From positions 239,463 to 303,462 of the forward strand of contig NZ_SRPE01000006.1 of assembly GCF_004785645.1 (NCBI RefSeq): a stretch of 64,000 nt of DNA. Reading direction: 5' to 3'. The translations under genes were made by a program, and so were the position numbers. The DNA comes from Empedobacter tilapiae. Its GTDB lineage: Bacteria > Bacteroidota > Bacteroidia > Flavobacteriales > Weeksellaceae. This document shows positions 17,419-24,358 of the stretch, in pieces. How positions within the stretch are numbered: position 1 is the first letter of the stretch; the number at the start of each line of letters is the position of its first letter. The notes beneath the pieces are model-generated. The model did no database searches. It worked only from the letters and a program-made list of their open reading frames with translations, and was not told the DNA's origin.

Positions 17419-17494
17419 AATTAAAAGCATTCAAGAAATTGGGTGCTTTTTTAGTTGAAATAAGTTGTAATTTTAGATTATTATTAAAATTATG
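17419..17494 (+). repeat. Duplicated terminator-promoter cassette, copy 2
   Basis: Shares AAAGCATTCAAGAAATTGG, TGCTTTTTT and GTTGAAATAAGTTGTA with copy 1, ending in the ATG of the 81-residue gene. Differences are a few substitutions and single-base indels. Confidence 0.8.
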
Positions 17495-17737
17495 TCTAGA
17501 AAATTTTCAATAAAAAATACGTTTTCCTTAACAGGAATTGTTTTGGTATCTTTATCATTCATAATGTTTATTTACACAATCAGTATGTTTACTGCAAGAG
17601 GAAATTTCAGTAAGTTCTCTGTGAAAATTTCTGAAATATGTCTTGTCTTTTGGTTTCCAACTTTAATTATTGGTGTCATTATTTTTATAATTGCGGCTGT
17701 ATTAAAAAACTATAAAAACAAAAAAAGCTCGAACTAA
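17492..17737 (+). CDS. Small two-helix membrane protein (hypothetical)
   Basis: 81 residues with two predicted transmembrane segments (about 11-32 and 50-70) and a Lys/Asn-rich tail. The ATG at 17492 directly follows the second copy of the duplicated cassette, which supplies its promoter. It ends before a strong bidirectional terminator facing rpmA. I recognise no family. Confidence 0.6.
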   Translation: MSRKFSIKNTFSLTGIVLVSLSFIMFIYTISMFTARGNFSKFSVKISEICLVFWFPTLIIGVIIFIIAAVLKNYKNKKSSN

Positions 17738-17756
17738 TAAGTTCGAGCTTTTATAT
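17722..17756. terminator. Bidirectional terminator facing rpmA
   Basis: AAAAAAGCTCGAACT pairs with AGTTCGAGCTTTT around a short loop, between convergent genes. Confidence 0.85.
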
Positions 17757-17785
17757 TGTTAGCATTTTCGCTGTCGAATTATCAA

Positions 17786-18043
17786 TTAAGATAATGGTTC
17801 AACTGAAACGTAAGATCTATCGTTACGTTTTTTAGTGAAAACTACTTTTCCGTCAATTAAAGCGAATAATGTGTGATCTTTACCGATTCCTACATTATCA
17901 CCAGGATGATGTTGAGTACCTCTTTGACGAACAATAATGTTACCAGCGATTGCTGCTTGTCCACCAAAAATTTTAACACCTAAACGTTTCGAATGTGATT
18001 CACGACCATTTTTCGAACTTCCGACCCCTTTCTTATGTGCCAT
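17786..18043 (-). CDS. rpmA: 50S ribosomal protein bL27
   Basis: 85 residues beginning [16 protein letters not shown], the bL27 N-terminus that reaches the peptidyl transferase centre; no N-terminal extension needing cleavage as in Firmicutes. [26 protein letters not shown] is the conserved core. Second gene of the rplU-rpmA operon, 43 nt after bL21. Confidence 0.97.
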   Translation of the reverse strand: MAHKKGVGSSKNGRESHSKRLGVKIFGGQAAIAGNIIVRQRGTQHHPGDNVGIGKDHTLFALIDGKVVFTKKRNDRSYVSVEPLS

Positions 18044-18086
18044 TTCGTTTTGTTTTTAAGAGTTAATAATTAATCTCAGCTCAATC

Positions 18087-18392
18087 TTAACCGATTGAAG
18101 CTACTTCAATTTTAGTGAATTGTTGACGATGACCGTTAGACTTTTGGTAACCTTTTCTTCTTTTCTTTTTGAAAACGATTACTTTGTCTCCTTTCACGTG
18201 TTCAACGATTTTAGCTACTACGGTAACTCCGTCTATAACTGGGGCGCCGACAGTGATTGTTCCGTTGTCTGTTAATAAAACACGATCGAATTTTACTTCG
18301 TCACCTGCTTCACCAGCTAAACGGTTTACAAACAATTGTTGGTCTTTTTCAACTTTGTATTGAAGCCCTGCTATCTCTACAATTGCGTACAT
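18087..18392 (-). CDS. rplU: 50S ribosomal protein bL21
   Basis: 101 residues; 23S rRNA-binding protein. MYAIVEIAGLQYKVEKDQQLFVNRL is the family N-terminus, and VIVFKKKRRKGYQKSNGHRQQFT is the basic rRNA-binding segment near the C-terminus. First gene of the rplU-rpmA operon. A minus-strand -7 element TATCTTTG lies at 18423-18430, giving a leader of about 25 nt. Confidence 0.97.
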   Translation of the reverse strand: MYAIVEIAGLQYKVEKDQQLFVNRLAGEAGDEVKFDRVLLTDNGTITVGAPVIDGVTVVAKIVEHVKGDKVIVFKKKRRKGYQKSNGHRQQFTKIEVASIG

Positions 18393-18506
18393 AAATTAAT
18401 GTTTATAAATGAAAATTGAGTGCAAAGATAATCAAAATTTTGAATTTAAAAACTTGAATTGACTGAAATTTAATTAGAAAGATAAAAAACTATGACATAT
18501 CTTCTA

Positions 18507-18536
18507 TTTGGATTAATTAAAAATAACATATCTTTG
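18507..18536 (+). promoter_or_regulatory. Promoter of the feoAB unit
   Basis: TTTG (18507-18510), 18-nt spacer, TATCTTTG (18529-18536), 23 nt before the feoA start. No Fur-like palindrome is evident. Confidence 0.7.
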
Positions 18537-18558
18537 CAGTAAGAAAATCAAAGATAGG

Positions 18559-18807
18559 ATGGTAGAAATGGTTGAAAATTATTCTTTAAAAGATTTAAAA
18601 ATAGGTGAACAAGCTATTGTGACTGGATTTAGTACAGAGGATATTCCTGCAAAGTTTTATGAAATGGGATTTATTCCTGGTACAAATTTATTAGTAAAAA
18701 ACAAAGCTCCTTTTGGAGGTCCTATTTGCATTAGTATTGTATCAAATAAGTCTGTTTTAGCACTAAGAAGAAACGAAGCCGATAAAATCTTGATAACAAA
18801 AAAATAA
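18559..18807 (+). CDS. feoA: Ferrous iron transport protein FeoA
   Basis: 82-residue SH3-like cytoplasmic protein that supports FeoB. GEQAIVTGF then FYEMGFIPGTNLLVKNKAPFGGPICI, SNKSVLALRRNEADKILI are the FeoA motifs. An internal ATG nine bases in (18568) is an alternative start. The stop overlaps the feoB ATG by one base (TAATG), implying translational coupling. Confidence 0.93.
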   Translation: MVEMVENYSLKDLKIGEQAIVTGFSTEDIPAKFYEMGFIPGTNLLVKNKAPFGGPICISIVSNKSVLALRRNEADKILITKK

Positions 18808-20906
18808 TGAATCATTATAAAATTGCCTTAATCGGTAACCCAAATGTTGGTAAGACTTCATTATTTAATAAACTTACAAACCTTCGTCAGAAAGTAGGAA
18901 ATTATCCTGGCGTAACGGTAGAAAAGCGCGAAGGAAATATTGAACGTAATGGAAATAAATTTCTGATTACAGATTTTCCAGGAACGTATACGATTTACCC
19001 TAGTTCTTTGGACGAAGAAATTGTTTATAAGACTTTAGGAGATAAAACCAATAAGCATTATCCAGATTTGGCTGTTGTTGTTGGAGAACCATCTAATCTT
19101 AAACGATCGATTTTGTTGTATCAACAAGTTCGAGATTTAGGAGTGCCTGCAGTTTTTGTCATCAATATGAAAGATGAAATCAAAAGCAAAGGACTTAATA
19201 TTGATTTGAAAAAGTTAGAAGATTTTCTTCAAACAAAAATATACTTAACAAATGCGCGTTCAAGCGAAGGAATTGATGAGTTGGTAAAAGCTTTTACAAA
19301 AGAGGCTACATCTTATACAAACCATTATGAAATTCCGAAAGAATATTTGTCTGTTGTAGAAAAAGTTAAAGATGAGTTTCAACTAAATTCTAATTACGAG
19401 GCATGGCAATATCTTTCTCAAAAAGAAGTTTCTTTCGAGTCAAATGAAAACCTAAGTAAATTAGAAACTTTAAAGAAAGAAAATTCTATTGTTTCGAAAA
19501 GATTACAAGTTAAAGAAGCTTTAGATAGAAATAAAATTTTAGAAGAAAAGCTAGATGATATTATTTCCTATAATTTTGACGGAAACGATACATTAACGGA
19601 TAAAATTGATAAAACATTAATTCATCCAATTTTCGGGTACGTTATTTTTTTAGGAATATTATTATTAATCTTTCAAGCTGTTTATGCGTGGTCTGCTCCA
19701 TTAATGACAATGGTTGAGGATTTATTTGGTTGGATTGATGAGAAAGCAATAAGCTTATTACCAGAAGGTCCGATTAGTGAAATAATAGGAGGAGCAATAA
19801 TACCTGGAATAGAAGGAATAGCAGTTTTTGTTCCACAGATTGCAATTTTGTTTTTATTCATTTCTATAATGGAAGAAACAGGTTATATGAGCCGTGTTGT
19901 TTATTTGATGGACAGATGGTTGAAGCCTTTTGGATTGAGCGGGAAAAGTGTTGTGCCCCTTATTTCTGGTGCAGCTTGTGCAGTTCCTGCGATTATGTCA
20001 GCACGTAATATCGAGAATGATAAAGAGCGTCTATTGACTATTCTTGTTACACCTTTTATGACGTGTTCGGCTCGTTTACCTATTTATATTGTTCTGATTG
20101 CATTGGTAATTCCAGATGAAAAAGTATTTGGTTTAAGTTATCAAGCTTTGGCCTTGTTTGTGATGTACATTTTAGGTGTTGTTGGTGCTTTGGGAAGTGC
20201 TGTTTTGCTGAATTTGATTATTAAAGCAAAACATAAAAGTTACCTAATATTAGAAATGCCAACTTACAAGCTTCCAGATTGGAAGAATGTAGGAATTAAT
20301 GTTTGGGAAAAAACTCTAGGATTTTTAATAGACGCAGGTAAAATTATATTCGCAATTTCAATTATTCTTTGGGTTTTAGGAACATTTGGACCTGGTGAAA
20401 AATTCAAAAATGCTGAAGAAATAGTAACTGCTCATCATCCAAAAATGAATGAAGAAGATTTAGCAAATGAAATAGCTTCTTACAAATTAGAACATTCATA
20501 TTTAGGTAGATTAGGATCAGTTATAGAACCAATTGTAGAGCCTTTAGGATACGATTGGAAGATGGGAATTGGTTTAATTTCATCGTTTGCTGCTCGTGAA
20601 GTTTTTGTAGGAACAATGTCAACTGTTTATAGTTTAGGAGAAGTTGATGTTGAAGATGATGGACAAAAAGATCGTTTACTTCATCGAATGCAAACCGAGA
20701 TTAATCAAAATACAGGAGAACCTGCATATAATCTTGCGACAGGAGTTTCTTTATTGCTGTTTTATGCTTTCGCAATGCAATGTATGAGTACAATTGCAAT
20801 TGTAAAACGTGAAACGAATTCATGGAAATGGACTCTGATTCAAACAGGATTTATGACTGGTTTGGCTTACGTTGTTGCATTTGTTGCATATCATATTTTA
20901 AAATAA
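18807..20906 (+). CDS. feoB: Ferrous iron transporter FeoB
   Basis: 699-residue inner-membrane Fe(II) transporter. The N-terminal G domain has GNPNVGKTS (residues 10-18), the DFPGTY G3 motif and the NMKDE G4-like motif. About eight to ten membrane segments follow from residue 275, including the Gate regions with PLISGAACAVPAIMSARN and FMTCSARLPIYIVL, which contain the conserved Cys residues. Length is normal. Translationally coupled to feoA and followed 4 nt later by a small Cys-rich membrane protein. Ferrous uptake under low oxygen is the expected role. Confidence 0.97.
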   Translation: MNHYKIALIGNPNVGKTSLFNKLTNLRQKVGNYPGVTVEKREGNIERNGNKFLITDFPGTYTIYPSSLDEEIVYKTLGDKTNKHYPDLAVVVGEPSNLKRSILLYQQVRDLGVPAVFVINMKDEIKSKGLNIDLKKLEDFLQTKIYLTNARSSEGIDELVKAFTKEATSYTNHYEIPKEYLSVVEKVKDEFQLNSNYEAWQYLSQKEVSFESNENLSKLETLKKENSIVSKRLQVKEALDRNKILEEKLDDIISYNFDGNDTLTDKIDKTLIHPIFGYVIFLGILLLIFQAVYAWSAPLMTMVEDLFGWIDEKAISLLPEGPISEIIGGAIIPGIEGIAVFVPQIAILFLFISIMEETGYMSRVVYLMDRWLKPFGLSGKSVVPLISGAACAVPAIMSARNIENDKERLLTILVTPFMTCSARLPIYIVLIALVIPDEKVFGLSYQALALFVMYILGVVGALGSAVLLNLIIKAKHKSYLILEMPTYKLPDWKNVGINVWEKTLGFLIDAGKIIFAISIILWVLGTFGPGEKFKNAEEIVTAHHPKMNEEDLANEIASYKLEHSYLGRLGSVIEPIVEPLGYDWKMGIGLISSFAAREVFVGTMSTVYSLGEVDVEDDGQKDRLLHRMQTEINQNTGEPAYNLATGVSLLLFYAFAMQCMSTIAIVKRETNSWKWTLIQTGFMTGLAYVVAFVAYHILK

Positions 20907-20910
20907 AATT

Positions 20911-21078
20911 ATGGACAATATTTGGATACAATATATTTTTATTGCCTTCCTTTTTGGATTTGCAATTTGGTATGTTATCAAGTTAATAAGAAATTCATTT
21001 AGTTCAAAAGGAGGAGGTTGCTCCAAAGGATGTGGTTGTTCCTCTAATAAGGATGAATTTCAAAAAAAGGCTAACTAA
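20911..21078 (+). CDS. FeoB-associated Cys-rich membrane protein
   Basis: 55 codons starting MDNIWIQYIFIAFLFGFAIW, with one membrane helix (about 5-26), then a cytoplasmic tail GGGCSKGCGCSS with three closely spaced cysteines and a charged C-terminus. This matches the small FeoB-associated Cys-rich family that often occupies the feoC position. It is 4 nt after the feoB stop. The cysteines may bind iron or an Fe-S cluster; that is inference. The stop codon lies inside the terminator hairpin. Confidence 0.88.
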   Translation: MDNIWIQYIFIAFLFGFAIWYVIKLIRNSFSSKGGGCSKGCGCSSNKDEFQKKAN

Positions 21079-21098
21079 AATAGTTAGCCTTTTTTTAT
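21062..21098 (+). terminator. Terminator of the feo unit
   Basis: AAAAAGGCTAACTA pairs with TAGTTAGCCTTTTT, followed by T7; it overlaps the last codons of the Cys-rich gene. Confidence 0.88.
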
Positions 21099-21208
21099 TT
21101 CGAAATTTAGAAGTATTTTTACGATGTTAATAATCAATTAGAAGAGTTATTCTGTTGATTATTAATGTTTTTAACTTTGTTTATTCGGAATAAAATTCTT
21201 AAAAAAAA

Positions 21209-21829
21209 ATGGAAACTTGGGTAATTATTTCTTTAGTTGTTTTGTTTATAATTATTATAGGATTAATTGTTTATTATATTTCTAAAAATAATAATAAAGT
21301 TTCTCAAGGTACTATTTTAGTTCCTGATGTTAAATCTAAGATAGATATTGAAGAATCTAGTTCCGATCTAGTAGAAAATAAATTGATTGAAAAAGTTGAT
21401 TTTAAATCAATTCCTGAAGAAATTACTAAAGATACTAAAGTTGTTAGTTCGCTTAGTATTTCTTCAAAAACAGAAAATGATTTACTAAAAAAATTAGAAT
21501 TATTCGAAAAAAATAAAGGATTTATTAAAAAGGATGTTAATCTAGCTACACTATCAAAACAATTTGAAACAAATACAAAGTATCTTTCTGAAATTATAAA
21601 AATACACCGTCAAAAACCATTTAATTCCTATCTAAATGAATTAAGAGTATATTATATTGTAAATCGTATAAAGAATGAGCCAAAATATATTAATACAAAA
21701 GTCAGTTATTTAGCAAGTGATTGTGGATTTACATCTCATAGTACTTTTACCACTATTTTCACACAGATTATGAACGAATCTCCCTCTGTTTTTTTGAAAA
21801 GAATAAAAGAAGAACAAAAAAGGATATAA
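21209..21829 (+). CDS. Membrane-anchored AraC-family HTH protein
   Basis: 206 residues: one N-terminal membrane helix (about 4-27, METWVIISLVVLFIIIIGLI), a hydrophilic linker, then an AraC/XylS-type double helix-turn-helix (about 105-206) with LSKQFETNTKYLSEIIKIHRQKPFNSYLNELRV and SYLASDCGFTSHSTFTTIFTQIMNESPS. Larger Bacteroidota regulators join TPR repeats, a membrane helix and this HTH; here the TPR part is missing. It is therefore a short form or a truncated relative. The 4-bp-to-TM start is well supported by the preceding TAACTTTG element (21172-21179). Targets unknown. Confidence 0.8.
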   Translation: METWVIISLVVLFIIIIGLIVYYISKNNNKVSQGTILVPDVKSKIDIEESSSDLVENKLIEKVDFKSIPEEITKDTKVVSSLSISSKTENDLLKKLELFEKNKGFIKKDVNLATLSKQFETNTKYLSEIIKIHRQKPFNSYLNELRVYYIVNRIKNEPKYINTKVSYLASDCGFTSHSTFTTIFTQIMNESPSVFLKRIKEEQKRI

Positions 21830-21831
21830 AA

Positions 21832-21866
21832 TAAAAAGTGCGCCTAACTAAGTTAGGCGCACTATA
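21832..21866. terminator. Terminator between AraC-type gene and small lipoprotein
   Basis: GTGCGCCTAACT pairs with AGTTAGGCGCAC around a minimal loop; symmetrical between convergent genes. Confidence 0.85.
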
Positions 21867-21884
21867 TTTTAGCTTCGCTTAAAA

Positions 21885-22103
21885 TTATTTAGCTACTGCT
21901 GTAGAATCAGCTGCTGGAGCTACTACTGCTGCAGAGTCAGCTACTGGAGCTACTGCAGAATCAACTACTGCAGAATCAACTACTGCTGTTGCAGAATCTG
22001 TAGCTGGCGCTTCTTCTACTGGTGCTTCTTCAGTTTTCTCTCCACAAGATACTGCTCCTAATGATAAAGCTGCTACTGCAACTACTGCGAAAAATTTTTT
22101 CAT
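21885..22103 (-). CDS. Small Ala/Asp/Ser-rich lipoprotein
   Basis: 72 residues with a lipoprotein signal (MKKFFAVVAVAALSLGAVSCGEKTEEA, lipobox GAVSC, C20). The mature part is low-complexity: repeated ADSA, VDSA and VAPA units. I know of similar small lipoproteins of unknown function in Flavobacteriia. Probably exported and outer-membrane anchored. The repeats are imperfect and may vary in copy number between strains. Confidence 0.8.
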   Translation of the reverse strand: MKKFFAVVAVAALSLGAVSCGEKTEEAPVEEAPATDSATAVVDSAVVDSAVAPVADSAAVVAPAADSTAVAK

Positions 22104-22283
22104 TTTTTTAAATTTAATCGTTAAAACAATTTGTTATTTGATAGACCAAAGTTAAGATGGTTTTGACCTGATCTAATAAAAAATGATTGTAATTACTTTG
22201 TAAAACAATTTTTATTTTACAAAGTATAGAAATACAATTCATTAAATCCTTATATTTTCCGAAATTATAAAATTTATAGAACA

Positions 22284-22317
22284 AAAAAATCCTCAAATTT
22301 TATAAATTTAAGGATGA
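22284..22317 (-). terminator. Terminator of argH
   Basis: On the minus strand ATCCTTAAATTT pairs with AAATTTGAGGAT, with one mismatch, followed by T6. Confidence 0.75.
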
Positions 22318-22338
22318 TTCTTGATGTGTTAGAAGTGT

Positions 22339-23640
22339 TTACTTTAAAACTTGCGCTTCTAATTTGAATTTTTCAATTTTATTTGAAATTAAATCTAATC
22401 TCAAATTATGAATACTTCCAATATGTGAAGTCTGAAATTCTTTGTGTGGAACATAGGATCCATTTTCTACAGATAAACCAACTTCTCTATAAGCATCACG
22501 GAAAGGAGTTCCATTTTTGATGGCTTCATTAATATTTTCAACTGTATATATCGGATTATATTTATCTTGATTCATGTAGTTGTCTTTAATCTGAAGTTGA
22601 GGAATCGCAAATGTTAAGATGTCAATAATATTATCAAATTGCATCATTGGTTCGAATAATATTTCTTTCAAAATTTGATAATCGCGATGATATCCGCTTG
22701 GAAGATTATTAATCGTCATCATAATATCGTTCGGTAACGCTTGAATTCTATTGCAATGTGCACGTGTTAACTCAAAAACATCTGGGTTTTTCTTGTGCGG
22801 CATAATCGAAGAACCTGTTGTCATTTCGTTTGGTAACTTCACAAATGCTAAATCTTGCGAGTTATATAATACTAAATCGTATGACATTTTAGATAACGTT
22901 CCACAAATCATAGCTAAAGCAGTCGCGACAGATTTTTCTGTTTTTCCACGTAACATTTGTGCTCCAACTGATGAAACCAAAATTTCTGAAAAACCTAATT
23001 CTTGCGTTGTTTGTAAACGATCAATCGGGAAACTTGTTCCGAAACCTGCACCAGAACCCAATGGATTTTGATCAGAAATTTTATATGCAGCCTCGAAAAA
23101 GTATAAATCAGTCAATAAACTTTCTGCATATGCCGAAAACCACATTCCGAAACTACTCGGCATTGCTGCCTGAAAATGAGTATATCCTGGTAATTGATGA
23201 TTTTTGAATTCGTCTGCTTTTTGTAAGAAAATCTCTATTAAATTGACAATTTTTTCAGTTGTATGTTTTAAATACTCTTTTTCAAAAAGTTGAATCGCAA
23301 CCAAAACTTGATCATTACGTGAACGTGCAACATGAATTTTTTTCCCAGCATCGCCAGTTTTCTCAATTAAAAAAGCCTCAATTTTTGAATGTATATCTTC
23401 GTAATTTTCGTCGACTTCGAAATTATTTTCCGCAATCAGAACCAAAACTTCATCCAAAGCAATTTGCAACGCATTATTTTCTTCATTGGTAATCAAACCT
23501 GTTTTTGCTAGCATATTTGCCTGCGCTTTCGACGCTAATGCATCATATTTTGCAAGATGAGCATCTAATTCTCTGTCTTTTCCAACAGTAAATTTTTCGA
23601 TTTTATCATTAATGGTAAAACCTTTGTCCCAAAGTTTCAT
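22339..23640 (-). CDS. argH: Argininosuccinate lyase
   Basis: 433 residues; cleaves argininosuccinate to arginine and fumarate, the last step of arginine synthesis. HVARSRNDQV is the substrate-binding motif of the fumarase/aspartase superfamily, and GSSIMPHKKNPDVFELTRA the flexible catalytic-loop signature with the catalytic Ser. Slightly shorter than proteobacterial ArgH (about 460), as is usual for Bacteroidota. It stands alone; no other arg genes are in the window. Two 13-bp direct repeats lie upstream of its promoter. Confidence 0.96.
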   Translation of the reverse strand: MKLWDKGFTINDKIEKFTVGKDRELDAHLAKYDALASKAQANMLAKTGLITNEENNALQIALDEVLVLIAENNFEVDENYEDIHSKIEAFLIEKTGDAGKKIHVARSRNDQVLVAIQLFEKEYLKHTTEKIVNLIEIFLQKADEFKNHQLPGYTHFQAAMPSSFGMWFSAYAESLLTDLYFFEAAYKISDQNPLGSGAGFGTSFPIDRLQTTQELGFSEILVSSVGAQMLRGKTEKSVATALAMICGTLSKMSYDLVLYNSQDLAFVKLPNEMTTGSSIMPHKKNPDVFELTRAHCNRIQALPNDIMMTINNLPSGYHRDYQILKEILFEPMMQFDNIIDILTFAIPQLQIKDNYMNQDKYNPIYTVENINEAIKNGTPFRDAYREVGLSVENGSYVPHKEFQTSHIGSIHNLRLDLISNKIEKFKLEAQVLK

Positions 23641-23663
23641 ATCTATAATAATGAATTAAGGGC

Positions 23664-23710
23664 GCAAAGTTAGTAAAAAGTTGTATAATATCTCATTAAA
23701 GTTGTATAAT
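23664..23710 (-). promoter_or_regulatory. argH promoter with paired 13-bp direct repeats
   Basis: On the minus strand a -7 element TAACTTTG is at 23672-23665. AAAGTTGTATAAT is repeated exactly at 23678-23690 and 23698-23710, a 20-bp period (two helical turns), straddling the -33 position, where no TTTG is found. This may be the binding site of an arginine-responsive regulator. Confidence 0.45.
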
Positions 23711-24358
23711 TATTAATAATCATAAATATTTATTCATATTGAGTATTTTCAATTGTTTTTTGAGAATGTTTAGACGATTGATAGCATTTCGAAAGATTGA
23801 TTATTGAATGTTTATTAATATTTGAAAATAATTCAATTTCGTAAAAAAATGACCCAAAAATTATGGAGTTGATATTTTAAGAACCTTTTAATTTTCAACT
23901 TCTATTTATTTATGTTTAAAACATTGTTAAAGTGAAATTTAGATCTTTTTTATAATAATTCTAAATTATTGAAATATAACTAAAATATATCATTCTTTGA
24001 TGAAAAATCGTTACTATAAACGTAATTTTGTGTACCAATTTATAGCTAAACGCGTATTTGTTTAGATGATTGTTAATGTTAGTTTTAGAATAAAACTCTA
24101 GCTCAAATGCTTATGTATGTTGAGTTTGTGTGAGTTAAATTATTAAAAATTACCCTTCGAAAAAATTACATACTTAGTTTGTATCCTGATAACAGTGGTT
24201 GCCTATGCCAAAAATGATTTTTATTGAAAATAATTTTTGCATAAGATGTGACGATACAACGAAGTGTTATTATATAATTCATTTTGATTGGATGAAATCA
24301 GGTGTAAGTAGCTTGATTTTAAACAATCTTTAATATTAAAAAGAAAAGATAGATAATT
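23711..24358 (+). promoter_or_regulatory. Long gene-free region and leader upstream of acnB
   Basis: A 718-bp gap (from 23641) with no coding signal. A plausible promoter is TTTG (23996-23999) plus TAATTTTG (24023-24030), with a long spacer of 23 nt, which would give an untranslated leader of roughly 320 nt. Within it, 24205-24242 folds into a hairpin (ATGCCAAAAATGATTTT against AAAATAATTTTTGCAT, one bulge and one mismatch). No T-tract follows, so it is not a terminator. The remainder shows nothing I can name. Confidence 0.45.

Noticed and set aside
22114..22296. 60-residue frame upstream of the small lipoprotein
   Set aside because: AT-rich, no conserved features, spans the promoter and the argH terminator region.
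23711..24358. Hidden gene in the 718-bp gap before acnB
   Set aside because: No frame longer than about 60 codons with protein-like composition on either strand; promoter and hairpin explain part of it.
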